From Montifringilla adamsi (taxonomy: Eukaryota > Chordata > Aves > Passeriformes > Passeridae), in contig JAGGNK010013558.1 of the NCBI GenBank assembly GCA_017590115.1, forward strand, positions 15,608,126 to 15,672,125: 64,000 bases of DNA. The letters run 5' to 3'. Of this stretch, positions 49,420 through 62,682 are shown one piece after another. The position numbers and the translations under genes were made by a program. Each line of letters opens with the position of its first letter. Positions within the stretch are counted from its first letter, which is position 1. The notes under the pieces were generated by a model. It saw nothing but the letters and a program-made list of their open reading frames with translations, did not search any database and had not been told where the DNA came from.

Positions 49420-51360
49420 AGAAACATTATTAGTTGCAGAGAAGAGAAACAGAGAAACATGTTCATGCCAAAGACATTTCTGTCTCAGTAACTTGATTAA
49501 CTATAAGCCTGAGATGTAAAAGTAGGCAAGAGTTGTTTGGTAGAAAGGGTAGTTGCCAGCTTAGAACCTACTGCAAATCCCACAGAAGTCAATTGGCATA
49601 TTTTCAATTATTTCAACAGCATTTGTTTGGATCAGGCCAAAGATCAGGTGGCTGTTTACTTTTTGTGTGGTCCACATGCTCCTCTATGTTTTACCTTCTC
49701 CAGCTTTCCATCTGAGCTGAAAGAGGCAACTTCATCTTAGAAACAATTTATTTTCCTCTGAGGGGGATTTGGGACAAAACTTTGCCAAGCATTTTGCTGT
49801 TTCCAGCCTATGACATGGATAGTCTGGACAACTTCACATCTGAGAAAAGGAAAGAAAAACTTTCAAAGACTCTAACTCGGAAGTGAAACTTTGCTCACTG
49901 AAGTAGTAATGTAAGTGATGGCAAAAGCAGTTGTAAAACTGCTGAATAATTCCACTTAGTAACATGTAGCTACAGGATATAGAGGTGGGGACAACAACTG
50001 CACAATGGCCTTCCTGGTCACATGGATCTGAAAGACGTTATAGCATAGCAACCACTTTGATAACATCTGAAGATTGCAAATAAGAGATGGCTTGCTGTGT
50101 TTGATGTAAGTAGAGATAAAAACTTCACTGAGGCAAAGAGCAGCACAGAGAGACTCCAAAGCAGCTCACTCAGGTATTGGTATGAGACTATTTGAAACAT
50201 CAGCTATTTCTTGGCAAATTCTTGGTGTGTTGAACCATTCAGGTGTTACATAAATCTGGGACAGGAGAGGCAGTTAGAGTGCAAAAATTTCATTCCACTC
50301 GTTGGTCTAGGCCACAATCTGAGCAGTGACCTACAGCCCAGCATAGCCCAGCAGCCACACAAAGCAGCACTGTCAGTGTTCTAGTGAATTACAGATGTCA
50401 AACAATCAAAAAGGGAATTATAATCACCAAAAAATAACATGGCCACAGCCTCTCTGGTGGATCATTTGCCCAGGTGTTTTTCATACTTCTCTACAAGTGA
50501 AATAATTTCACGATATAAAATTAACTTAAAATAATGTACTTTATTGTCATGTTTAAACTTTCAACTACCTGTTATCTCCAAAGCCAGGAATTGCTTAATG
50601 GACTCATTAGTGGGGGGAGGGGGGAAATCATCCTTGTGAAAATAATGAAGAATGAGCAATTTTGTACCAACATGCATTTTCATGATAGCTTTGCTAACCC
50701 GAATTATGTGGTGACTTTCTGCTGATCCATTTGGTAGCAAGCAAAATCATATTGTCCTACCACAAGAGCACACTTGTTATTCAAAATAATTAAGACGTGA
50801 GTCATCTTAGTATCAAAGTTGGCATTAGTGATATATGGGGCTGATGACTGATGAGCCCAATGAATGTTTGACTCATGTAGACTTAAAATATGCAGCTGAA
50901 AAGCTCAGTTAATTCAGAAGAGACACAGCATAGCTGTGATAGCATCTTGTAAAAGCAAAGATCCAAGACAAGTAGAGATGCAGTAACACTAGTGATGAAA
51001 ACAACTGAGGTCTTTGGATTTCTCAGGACAGCTGAAAAATGGAAGAACTTTTTCATTAAAAATTTCAAAATTCCATTGTTTTCCCCTTGACAAGGTACAA
51101 AATGTAACCTTTTTTTTCTACTGTTTACATGATATTTTTTGTAAGCACTGGAATTATTTTTGTTGCCTGTCCATTTTCTTTAATTTTTCCTTTTTGTTGC
51201 TTTAGTTGAATAAGTGAATAATATCCAAAATTTCAGTTTGGTTTGGAAAAGCTATAACAGCAGAAAGAAAAATGAAACTACTTTAACCACTTTAGAGAGT
51301 TTCAGTTTTCCTTTGTTTTCCTCTGTAAGTTCTCCAGAATTAACAATTTTTAAGAATTAG
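49420..51360. other. Unique AT-rich non-coding DNA
   Basis: Nothing recognised. G-rich runs GGGGGGAGGGGGG occur near 50611-50623 but number only two, too few for a quadruplex. Confidence 0.6.
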
Positions 51361-51364
51361 TCTG

Positions 51365-51465
51365 AAAAGAGGAAAAATAAGGAGAACAAGGATGAGGAGT
51401 GAAAAAGGAGGGGGAAAGAAAAATAAGGGGAAAAAATCCATACTACTACTTATTCTCTTACAGGG

Positions 51466-51496
<31 letters not shown>

Positions 51497-51502
51497 ATGG
51501 GA
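51365..51502. repeat. Purine-rich tract ending in A/G simple repeat
   Basis: The plus strand from about 51365 to 51436 is nearly all A and G. After a short mixed segment comes an A16-type run followed by AAAAG units. Polypurine tracts of this kind are low-complexity and can adopt triplex structures. The 63-codon Phe-rich minus frame is an artefact. Confidence 0.85.
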
Positions 51503-51509
51503 AATAGGT

Positions 51510-54335
51510 GCTTAATATTTGTTTTAAACAAAAGAAATGGGAAAATATGAAAAGAAGCTTTTGTTTTAGTCTTTTCTTGTGGATGCCAACCATTTCCCTG
51601 TCAGCAACTGTGTAATTGACTTATACAGTGAACATGTGGCAACTATTTTCAGCTGTATTTAGCCAAGTCTGCTGCCTTGTTTCAGACATAATGAAAACTT
51701 CCAATGCCCAATTGTTGCTTTCCCAGCTTTACTATGGGATCTAACAAAAGCCATTGCACCTAAAAGCCTTTGACTTAGTTTAAAAAGTAGCAATGTTTGC
51801 ATCTAAGTAAGATTTAGGACAGTATCAAGGGATAAATCTGTGTCTGGTACAATTAATTTTGAAGGCCAGCTCTGGTAAGGATTTCCACTTGGTAGCCCAG
51901 CCGAGGTGTCCCAAAACCAACTACCTTCAAAGCTGCTTCACAGAGCTGTAAAACTAATAAAGGCTTGTGCTTCAGCAGCTGGACACCCTGAGGCACACAG
52001 AAAGCAGAGCCAGAAACTCCAGCTGATGTTTTCCTCCTCCATGGGACACTTCTGGGTGACACCAGGGTGTTCCCCACCTCTGTGTTAGATCCAAATGTCA
52101 CTGGAGTTAACAGGCTGTAAAGCAGTGGAGACCACAGCATTTAACTGCGGACTGTAAAACGTGGGGGATCTTGTTTCTACCAGACACCTCACAGAGAAAT
52201 CTGGTTTGTAATGAGCCAAAAATAAACATTTGAAAACTGGGAGAAGAATACATGAGTGTCTCCCCGACAGTGGCAAATATCAAGGCATCTAACCACAAGA
52301 TAATGTTAAAAGATTTGAAATCTCTGGAACCAGTCTTAGGTTTGTGCTCCCCTAGAAAAAAAATTGACCATTTTACTCCTCTTATTCTTTTTTAAAGTGT
52401 TGCTCTTTTACTTTTAAAACATTCAAGCAACACAACTATATTTGTGATCAAGTGTCTTCCTGCTGTAGGTTTTGGGGTTTTTTTCACTGATTCAGATGCT
52501 GTAATATATATAGTTAATATATAGTGGTGTCTGTAGAGGCTCCATTAATGGACTGAGACTATTCAGTGCTTTATTCCAAGCCATCAAATCATTCTGTAGT
52601 TATTCTGGGGGGAAAAATTACCAAGTTAGAATGAAATATCGGAGGTGGACACCAACTTATGTGATTGTGAAGAATATGTGAAAAATGTTGTGATCACAGG
52701 AGATGAAGAAACTTTGAGATTAAATTGGTCTTTCTCAGAATTATCAGTTCTCTTCATGAACAACAATGCATCTGGACAATGCACCAGTGTCATTGACTTT
52801 CACCATTTTAAAGACTTTTAATACTGATTACTGCCCAGTGAACAAAAGCTTTTCTTGTGGGGAGTCTGAAAAAGTTGATTATATGTACATTACAGCTGAA
52901 AATGGATCAGAGGAATAGTAAGTTATGAAAGTACGAACACAAGAGAATAAAACCATTCACTGGGCTTGAATTACTTTATCTTCTTAGGCTGAATTGTGGC
53001 TGTGGTCTTTTGCAACTCAAATAAAAAGCATAGATCAAGATGAGATAAAGATAACGGAGTATTGCCAGCATTAGGCAATAAAATCAGTAGCAGGAATGGA
53101 AGAAAACTTCGATAACCTGAGAGAAAAAATTTTTAAAGCTATGGTAATAGAGGCAAAAGTCCTCTGTAGCTACTGCAGTTGAGTGAATTAGGCATTGACA
53201 ATGAAAAGATACAAACATCTGCTCTTGCATTTCTTCATGAAGATATTTGGAGCTGAAATTATTCTGACCAGCTGAAGGGACTGTCTCTGATGTTCCAGTT
53301 GAACATGGTTTGAAAGCAGCTAAAAGCTGAGAGTGGTAACAACTTTCATGTTAGGGCCCACACAGGATGGTAATTGAGATTCAAAATTCATTCAAAGTTC
53401 CGTTTTACACTGGGGAAAAAGAAACAATTCTTTTCAAAAAAGCAGTTTGGTTCTTGAATGGATTGTCCAAGGACTTTAAAAACATGTTTCTTTCCATATC
53501 TTGCAAAGAAAATTAAGTTTTAATTCCTTTATGTTTGTTTTAGCATGAAGGAGGCAACAAAGCCATCACTGGAAGAATTTGTGTTGGTAGCAAGAGCTCA
53601 TACCTCAGGAGAAGAACAGCCTGGTCTCCAAGGTTGAGCAGAGTTTGTAAATTGAGCAGACAGGGAAAAAAATATGATAAATATCTTTCAAAAATGCATT
53701 TTTGCTCTAGCAGCCACAATGAAGACCATGGAAGCTCCATTGTTATTCCTGTGCAACAAAGCACGGACTTTTTAAAACAAAAGATCCTAAATTAAATTTT
53801 AGCCACTGTATTAAAGGGTCATTTCCAAAAGATGAAAGTACATTCTGTGGCAGTGTAAAAGGATAATAGAGGGCAAAAAAAGAATTACAACACACTCGTA
53901 TTGTGGAAAAAAGAGCATGAGTTTTGATATCCATGAAATGTTAGATTTTCCGCTATTCACAAGGCTCTGCATCCTTAATATCTGTAAAGAATGGTCATCT
54001 CACTTGCTAAAATATAACCCAAATGCTCAAGCCACTCAGCTAAAATACTCCAAAGTAGCCACTCCATCCAGCTGATTCTGCCATTTAGCACTTCTCCTGT
54101 AACATCAGCGGTGTAACCTTAGTCCCCAAAAATTGGAGGGCGAGTTATGCCATTGACCTCAGTCTGATCTGGCTCTGGGACAAGCAGCTGTGCAGTCCCT
54201 TGAGGCTGAGAGCCATGGGGAAACTCCAGGGCTCTGGAAGAGGAAGGCAGCCCCAGATGCCTCAGCTGAAGGGGAAAGTCAGAGCTATTACCTCTCTCTG
54301 CAGCTGCCAGGAGCCTGAAGTAGTGGGGCCAGATT
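51510..54335. other. Unique AT-rich non-coding DNA
   Basis: No gene or recognised repeat. Frames are at most 95 codons with overlap on opposite strands. Confidence 0.6.
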
Positions 54336-54340
54336 TTCGG

Positions 54341-54930
54341 AGAATCACAGAATGGTTTGGGTTGGAAGGGCCCTTAAAGATCATCTTGTTCCACCCTCTG
54401 CCATGGGCAGGGATACCTTCCATGAGGCCAGGTTGCTCAAAGCCCCATCCAACCTGGCCTTGAACACTTTGAAGGACCTGTTCCACCCTCACAGTAAAGA
54501 ATTTCTTCCGTATATCTAACCCTGCCCTCTTTCAGTTTAGAGCCATTACCCTTCATCCATGCAGAGTCTTTCAGCTCTCTTGGAGCTCCTTTGGGCACTG
54601 AAAGGTGCGGTGAGATCTCCCCAGAGCCTTCTCCTCTCCAGGCTGAACAGCACCTTCTCTCTCAGCCTGTCTCCACAGCAGAGGTGTTCCAGCTCTTGGA
54701 TCATCTTTGTGGCCTCTTCTGGACTCACTCCAACATCCTTCTTATCCCGGGGGTCTCAGAGCTGGATGCAAAGCTCCAGATGGAGTCTCACAAGAGTTCA
54801 CCCTGGTACAAAAAAGGAGGAATCCCAAATCAGAGCCCACCTGGTGACACACTGGAAGGTGCTGGTGCAGCCTCGTGTACAAACAGCCAGTGTTGGCCAT
54901 TGGGGGTTGCTGTTCATCATAGTGAGAAAT
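54341..54930 (-). mobile_element. CR1 LINE, longest 3' fragment in the window, antisense
   Basis: The + strand starts 'gaatcacagaatggtttggg', then 'gccatgggcagggatacctt', 'ccatccaacctggccttgaa', 'gtaaagaatttcttccgtat' and 'ccccagagccttctcctctc'. Next come 'caggctgaacagcaccttct', 'aggtgttccagctcttggat' and 'gagctggatgcaaagctcca'. It runs through the 3' UTR into the end of the ORF2 region, which codes the reverse transcriptase in full-length elements. Beyond about 54800 the match becomes weak. The 190-codon plus-strand frame (54559-55131), the longest in the window, lies mostly in this antisense CR1 and is not a gene. Confidence 0.94.
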
Positions 54931-54959
54931 TCACGTGTCCACATCTTTAGACACATTGC

Positions 54960-57900
54960 TCAGACACCAAACCTTTTTATTAAGTACTGGGGGACATGTG
55001 AGACCCTCATGCTGTCTCACCACGTGTCACACTCTCCAAAGTGCACGTCCACACACACCCCTGCACGGACACTTGCTTGCAACCACTGTCTTCTCAGCCA
55101 CAGAGCAAAACCGCTAATTAATGTTTGTTAAAATTAATATTTTTTCCAGGCAGTATTAGTCACACTTGAAGCATCCTGAGCTTCCAGTAGGCTGTCTTAA
55201 TTAAAGTTTTATCTCCCACTTAATGGAAGAATTATTACCAATTTTGATCACTCTTTTTTCTTTCAGATAGCAGCAGTGCTGTATCAGACTTTGTGTCCCT
55301 GTATACAAAGCAAAATTTCTTTCAGATTTCAAAGGCAGGCTGATTTATTTTGCAATATTCTACTGCATCCTGGGATGTCTTGGATCCAGTGCTCTCACCC
55401 CACAGTGCAGAAAAACGCAAACAGGTGTTCCCACAAAAGGAAAGGACAGTCCCCATGATGGATATTTTTATGGAAAGCAATTTGCACAGCTTTGTTTTCA
55501 ACTGCTTCAGACATTTTCAACAGCAAAAAGCCATCCAAGTACTGTTTCTAGTTACAACTGAAGGTTATTCCTTTTTTTTTTAATCAAATAATAATTCAGC
55601 AACACTGATTTCCCTAATGTAAGGTCTATTGCCCTCATGCAAGGCTGGAATAATAGCACCATCATGAATGGAATTCAATCTGGAGTCATTCAGGAGAAGC
55701 TGAGATCCAAATTCCCCAATCAGTAACATTTTGTTCCAGATTGCAAAACTTCTTGTTAGAACACAAACACTCTCTTTACAAGAGTTTAAATGAGTTGTTA
55801 GTGACGTCTTCACAGAGAGAGTTGGAGAATTTATTTGTACTTCACAAAGAACCTCTTCCTCTCCTTAAAAGCACCAGTTGTTTTAATTTAAACTATTATT
55901 AAAGGTTTTTTGCCCTGAGTGTGGTATTGGATGTACAACTGTACAGCATCTCTCTATCAGTGTAAGAATTCAATGGCATAAAGACCAGGCACTGGAGTGA
56001 GACAGATCCTTGTATTGCTTCCCTCAGCTTGCCAGAATTAATCCAGATTTACACGCCACTCATCCATAAGGGATGGTTAGTGCCTAATTCTTTCCTCATA
56101 AACATGGAGCAGCAGGAAAGACAAGACCCTCTATGTATTTTAATTGAAAAGAATGGATTGGTAAACCAAAATGTGCCTTTTTCAGTCACAGACTCAGACC
56201 TGGATCAAGTGACAATATGTCCTAGAAACTGCAGCGTCACCAGCACAGTGACCCAAGTCAGGAATGATTTGGTGGCATTTTAAGCATTTCTTTTTCTCTT
56301 AGAAAAAAAAAAAAAATAGCAGCCCATCTTCCTCTTGTGCCACGCTGACGTCAGGAAACACAGAAATCTACAGAATTCTCTTTAAAGTATTTTGGCCGCA
56401 TGCAGTGGAGCTTAAATAGGATCAGCTCTTTCCTGACAGGTCACAGTATGCTGACTAAGTTTAGTTACACTTTATGATTTCAAAGGCTTCTCCCCAAAAG
56501 ATACTCCCCTCTCTCCTCTGTTGTTTTTTTTTAACAGTGCAATGATCAAAGTGCTTTTCAAAATGCTATTCATGACTACTTTGAGCTAAAAAATAAAACC
56601 TAAAGTGATTCCAAGCAGCATTTCATTTTAATTTAAGTGATGCATAAATTTTGCACAACTGCTCAGCTTCCTCCATTCAACCACTATAGATAATAAAGAG
56701 TTATTTATAATATGTGGAATATGCGAATAGTTCTATTAGTGTGAAATGATGCCATGTACATGCCAAAAGCTGAAGAGATGCCCAAGAATTTTAAAATGCC
56801 CAACAACTTTAAACCAGTGCAAGGGTGCTGGGTACCATGAAGAATTAAGGCAATAAGATACAAGTGAAACAGAATCATCACCTTTGATTTAATTGCTGTC
56901 ATTTCATTCAAGCTTTGAGTTATATGGAGCAAAGTTTTAAAAATTGGAGAGCTTTATTATTGCAACTGAAAGAGAGAAAGAGGAATATTTCTGCACTTGC
57001 ACGGGGTATCTCAAGCATGTAACAGGAAATGCAGCCTTGTGCAGAACTTCAGTAGAGATGAAAAGCACTTTAGTCTCCAGAGCAAGTTTATGTTTTTGTG
57101 GCGTTATCTAAAATACTCTCTCAATGCAAACTCCATACTTACCTTGGGAGGAAAAGCCAAGTCCTTTCTGCCAGGATTTAAACACCCTGTTCCTGGGAAG
57201 TGTATGTTTTCCATGCTCAGACTGCCAAACCTCCTGCACCAGCACTCATTACATGGTCCAGCGAGAGTTAAGGGCAATCTACTTCCCAAAAAAACAGACT
57301 TTCTGCTCATTTCACTTTTTTTTTTTTTTTTCTGAAATATAGGGCTTCTCCAGGGGACCAGCTTCAGCTCCTAAGTAGGTAGTATATAATGACATAATAT
57401 TCTAGGCACAGTGTCTGCAAAGGTACACCCATCCCATGTGAAAGGCTGTTACTAAAAAACATTGCCATCTCTTTGGTATCCTTGGGAAAAAATGAAGGGG
57501 AAAACCAGATTAAGTGTTAGAGCAGAGAGAAGGGGGAGCCACTGGCATTTGTGCTGTTGATTCTCTCCAGTTTGGGGGCTGAGAAGTTAATGCATTCAGC
57601 TCGTTGGAACGCCAGCCTTCCCTCACGTTATTCATACAACTTAACTCCAGCTGCCTCCTCCTCATCCCTCCTGCTTCGCCTTGTGCTTCTCAAAAGGCAT
57701 TTCTCTGCACGGCACATCAGAAAGTAAAAATCTAAGTTGCTATCTTACTTCCAAACCAAGCTGTTGTCAGCATTAAACCTACACAATGCATTACAATATA
57801 ATCCATTTACAGGGTGTCTTATCATGCAAATAACTCAAGGTGCCTCACAATAAAATAAAAAGGACGAGAGGAATAAACCTCAGCCATTGGAACACACAAA

Positions 57901-58635
57901 AAGGAAACCTTGAAATTTACTTTTAAACACACTAATGGCTCTTTTCTCCCAGTGAGGCATGAAGAGGGACAGGGCAGAGGATTTGACCAAGGAATTCCTA
58001 TTAGCATTTGATGTGACTTAAATGTGTAAATCCACCCCAAGGTTACTGGGAGACCAGACTCCTTAAAAGGAGAAACTTCCTTCATACCTTGGAGAGAAGA
58101 TTCATGAAGGCACAAATGTTAGAGGAAACCTTGGCCACTGAAAGATCATCTCGTTGGCCTAGATCTAAACAGGAGTAAGGCCTGAATTATCCAATTCAGA
58201 GCACAAACCATGAAAGTTCTCCATAACAGAGAAGCAGAAATAGTGTTTAAAAGTAAGAACAGCTTTGACCAGGGCTTACCTCTGACTCATTTCCAAAAAG
58301 GATCCTTAAAATTAATGTTCCATTATCAGTGTAGAAATAGCAAATAAAAGGTGCTTTTTTTCCTTCTTACTTAATTTGTTTTCATTTTCCATAGTTTTTC
58401 CTTAGATTTATAAAATGCTCTTTGGAAGAGATGAATTGGCAGTTCCCCCCTCTCCTTTGCCCCCCTGGGTTGAAGCACGAAGCAGTCAGAGGCATGAAGC
58501 AGATTGTCCCAGGAGCAGAGCACAAATCACACTTTGAATGATTGTTCTCCCTCTCTCCCAGCTCATGTCGTGGCCCACATTATTCCCCTGGTCAAACCAA
58601 ATAAATTTTACCAAAATGACAATCAGAGGACGGGG
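54960..58635. other. Unique AT-rich non-coding DNA
   Basis: No gene is supported. It holds a T15-type run near 57317-57331, an A-run near 56304 and a full palindromic CRE word, TGACGTCA, at 56346-56353. Open frames are at most 112 codons. Confidence 0.6.
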
Positions 58636-58641
58636 CAAAGC

Positions 58642-58885
58642 AAATCATGGAATGGTTTGGGTTGGAAGGGACCTTAAAGCCCAGCTCTTTCCAACCCCTG
58701 CCTTGGGCAGGGACAAATTCCACTAGACCAGGTTGCTCAGAGCCCTGTTCAGCCTGGTCTTGGACATTTCCAATGATGGGGAGTCCACAACCTCCCTGGG
58801 CAACCTGTGCCAGTCCCTCACCCATCTCACACGGAAGAATTTCTTCCAAATATCTGATCTAAACCTTCCCTCTTTCCTAGACCCC
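58642..58885 (-). mobile_element. CR1 LINE, 3' fragment, antisense
   Basis: The + strand reads 'aatcatggaatggtttgggt', 'tggaagggaccttaaagccc', 'ctgccttgggcagggacaaa', 'ccactagaccaggttgctca', 'ctccctgggcaacctgtgcc' and 'cggaagaatttcttccaaat'. It ends near 'ctaaaccttccctctttcct'. It is limited to the 3' UTR. Overlapping frames of 63-85 codons are by-products. Confidence 0.94.
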
Positions 58886-58889
58886 ACAT

Positions 58890-61740
58890 GCCTCGTATGG
58901 CACCCAGAAATAAAACCATCCTAGGAGAGTCACAGTTTGAGTCACTGTTCCTGCTCCTTAGAGCCCAATGTTTAATACTGCAAAAATGCCAAATACTGGA
59001 GATAAAAGGCAGCTCTAGGAACAAACATGTGAAGGTGCCAGCTCTTGTAGCACAATCAAGGTATTTCCTTTATTTTCTCCTCATCATTTTTCAAGGTACC
59101 TGCAGGTTCAAATTAAAGCAATTTGGTGAGTGTTCAGCTTTGGGGCATTCAGGAAGGGAATTAGGAGGACTGGAGCACCTCGACCATCAGGAAACAATGG
59201 AAAGCACAGGATTCAGCATACAATGAAAAAAAACATGGATATCTTGGCACAGTTGAAAAATTCTTCCTGCTCCCAAAAAAGAGAACACCTCCACAACCCA
59301 AATATATCCAGCATCCAAAGTTTACTACTTTTTTAATTAGTGAGCATTAACACAACATTCAAACCAAATAGTTCAGCTAGCATCCACCTATCCGCTTCTA
59401 ATTTTACTGAGGAATGTATAACCTATTTCCAAATCTATACTAGCAGCCATTATAGAAATTTATTATTATGCACCAATATTTGCTCTACTTCTGGAGCTCA
59501 TTGCAGCCAGCCTTGCCTACAAGCTGAGTTAAGTCTACAGACAAATTAGCAGAAATATAAATTGCCATTTTACATTTTAAACACCGCTCCCTTTCTTTCA
59601 AGGTCACAGTAGCCATGGTTTCTGTGTTGCTGAACACTGGCTCCACTCAGATTTGAGTGATCTTTTTCTTCAGGATTTCCATTTCCACATTCATTCCCAC
59701 AGATTTAAATCCAGAGTAATACTTAAATAGTGAGTGATTTTCCACATTTCTAAATGCTATCAGATATTTTCCTATGGCCCAGGCTAAGCAGTAATGAACT
59801 CCTAAAGTTACTTTAAGAAATAAAAGACTAAAGCAAAAATGCAATTTAAATTGGAAAGCACTGTGTTGTTTGACTTCTCTTGCTTCAAAGTAAAAAGGCC
59901 AATTTATTTGCCATTTGAAGAGGATGAAAGCCTTTCTCAGACACTATTCCCCCTTCATCTATCACATATTGCTGGACATGTATTGCACCCATGGTTTGTG
60001 AGAGCCCTTCCTGGGGGATCATAGCTAATTTCAGAAGAGACAGAGGGATATGTATCACCTGCCTTGCCAAGATCAGAATCAGGTCTGCCTTGGTAAGCTA
60101 AGCTTTAGCTTGGAGAGAGTTTTTATGGCTGAGTTATAAAAACCCTGGAAACAGGGGAGTTTATGACAGAACCACTGACAGACCCTTAACTATGGCAGTA
60201 TTCATGGTTACCACTACAAGACAGGCATTATGTTGGAGGGCAGTAAAGTTAAACCTGCCCATAGGGCATTCCCAAATGTTAACTGCTGGTGCATACAGTA
60301 AAATTTTTAGCACAGGTGCACTCTCCAAATAAACTTGACTTCCAGAAACCCCCTTTAAAAAAAAAATAGAAAAAAAAGGTTTTCATCTGTGCCACTGGAA
60401 ATATTTCTATAGTTGTGAACAACTACATTTGATTAAAAACTGTCAGATTTATCTTCTTAGCAGGAGGGAAGAAATATGTGTTTTCCTCCAAAAGGAAATC
60501 AATGTGTCTTTATGACAGATACAGAGTGAAAACAGGGATGGTGTCACTTTAAAAGGGGAGGGAGGAAGGACAGGTGACCCACTGGATGTGACCATTTGCT
60601 GCTGGCATAATCATTGTGAGGAAATGCCCTGTTCAGGTCTCATATTCTGCAATTATAGGACTGGTGTATAGTCACTGACCCAACAGTTACTTCTCACAAT
60701 TTTAAGGCGCAGCATCTTCAGTGCAGAGGCACTGTGATTCTTTGTCCTCTTCCCATTTCTTAATTATCACACCTTAATGAAATCTCATGAAAAGGCCCTT
60801 GGCTTTTTCTTTACTGATATTATCCCTGTAGAGTCTAACCAGATTCTTTAAAACAGCAGAATAAAAGCAAATTCATTTTACTTGAAATAACACAGAATAT
60901 TTATTTTTTTTTGGCATGCTGGTTGATTTAGTAGCCAAAACAAATATTCTCACTGAGACAATGTATCACTGAAATTAAAATATATATATATATAAACTGA
61001 AAGAGTGAAATGGAGCTTGATTAAAACCAGTGACTTAATGCCCTTATCCGACTATTTGACCTTAACAAATGCATTATCAGCTTGGATTATGACATCATCC
61101 AGAGTTACCATACAACATGGTTTAAAGAAAAATCTAGAGGTAAAGATGCTGCCCCTCTCCTGGAAAGCTTAGAGGCTGAAGAGAGGTGATGGAAGAAATA
61201 AGTAATGATTTCACCTCTGAGCAACTGTACTGCAGGAAGATGAAACTACTTGCTCAGTAAGACAGATTTTTGGCAGAGAAGGAGTACAACCTGTATATCC
61301 CAAATGCCAGATCACAGCCTTAAGCAGAAAAATACATTCTCCTTTTGAAATTATTTGAAATTTAACCAAGCAAAACCTCCGTGGCTTTTAATGCCAGAAG
61401 ATGTTCAGAACCATCCCTTGCTCTGCTCAAATTCCTTTTAATGAGGTTCTGCCAAAGGAATCGGTAACTTCACGTGCATCTCCAGCAAGGGCACACAGAT
61501 TTTTAGAAAGGCTTTGAAAAGGTTTCAGTGCTTTAAACTGAGCTGCCCTAAAATGTGATGGTTACAAGAATAAATACCCAGTTTTCAGAGCGGGGGCAGT
61601 TACTGAGCAGGGGTCCCCAAAAGTGACCATCTATGCTGATCATATATGCATAAATGATAGAGAATTATCCAACACTCTCCAAGCTGAAATATCTCACTGT
61701 ACTAAGTGCCAGAGTATTAGAAAAAGAGGAGAAATTCAGT
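58890..61740. other. Unique AT-rich non-coding DNA
   Basis: No gene or recognised repeat apart from a short (TA)n run at 60980-60995 and A-rich runs near 60357-60377. Confidence 0.6.
60980..60995. repeat. (TA)n microsatellite, short
   Basis: About eight AT units in AT-rich DNA. Confidence 0.85.
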
Positions 61741-61744
61741 GTCA

Positions 61745-62240
61745 CTGGGTGGCGAGTAATAAAACTGCAATCCAGACACACACAGGGGCTGTAGATGCCT
61801 CTGTGCCAGAAAGATCTCAGTGATTGTGAATAATTCACTGTAAAGCATCAATTCAGTGCCCCACAAAAGGGAAAATAAGATACAAGATTATGAGTGGAGA
61901 ATGAAAATGCAGAAATATACCTCATGCCATGTATAAATCCACTGTAGTTCTGGTCACTCTGACTCAAAATAGATGCAGAAAATTACAACACCTTCCTGCT
62001 TTTTTTAAGTAAAGAATACCTGAAAAAGAAAAAGAGAGCACAATATCTGGCCTATAAAATCTGGAATAGAGAAGGTAAGTAGGGAATGATTATTCACTCT
62101 TTTTCATAATACAATATAGGGCACCTGCTACAAAAAAGTATTTTTCTCCTCAGCATGAATTCAATGATGGAACTAATTTTCAAAGATGTTGGAGAGAACA
62201 AAAGTATAGATGGATTTTTAAAACCATGAAACCACACTGA
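61745..62240 (+). mobile_element. Old CR1/L3-like LINE remnant, sense
   Basis: The order of words follows the last part of ORF2 and the early 3' region of L3-like/turtle-type CR1. It has 'tgtataaatccactgtagtt' with 'ctggtcactctgactcaaaa', then 'gcctataaaatctggaatag', 'agaaggtaagtagggaatga' and 'ttattcactctttttcataa'. Later words are 'acaaaaaagtatttttctcc' and 'agaacaaaagtatagatgga'. It is heavily diverged with stops in all frames. The splice-like pair inside it (62010-62074) is therefore best seen as accidental. Confidence 0.65.
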
Positions 62241-62682
62241 GTAATATTAAACATCAGCTCTGGATGTCTTTTAACTGCAGATTTTGAAATCAGGAAGGTA
62301 GAGAGTTCTCCTTCCAATAATCTTTCCCTAATCTGTCACAGACAATGGCTGGGCCAGGTTTTACTTTGGTTTGACACAACTTGAAGTTTATAGTATCATG
62401 AACTTTATTATGAAATTTTCACATAGCACATAAAATTGTGCCAATAAAATCTGTAGATGACAGGAAGAATTATTTTAGCAAGTGATGGGAGAGGATGAGG
62501 TTCTGATTCAGGGCAGTCTGTTATGTTGTATTTGCTGCAATGTAGCTAAACAATGCAAAAATCAGGGAACACTGCTTATTTTATAGAGTGGGAAACTGTC
62601 TCAAAACATCTGAACCTGAAGTATTTAATCTCCACCTCTACTCAGCATAACAAGGCCAAAACTCTCTGGAGGCCAGAGCCAG

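Noticed and set aside
50611..50623. G-quadruplex-like run GGGGGGAGGGGGG
   Set aside because: Only two long G runs are present nearby. Although six G could in principle split, no clear four-run pattern with loops exists.
54559..55131. 190-codon plus-strand frame, the longest in the window
   Set aside because: More than half of it lies within the antisense CR1 copy at 54341-54930, and bird CR1 3' ends regularly leave such frames on the reverse strand. No domain is visible.
62010..62074. Exon-like segment with TTTTTTAAG acceptor and GAAG/GTAAGT donor, open in one frame
   Set aside because: It lies inside an old CR1/L3-like remnant whose own sequence provides the 'agaaggt-aatag' words, so the splice look is accidental. 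Its length of 65 is not divisible by three.
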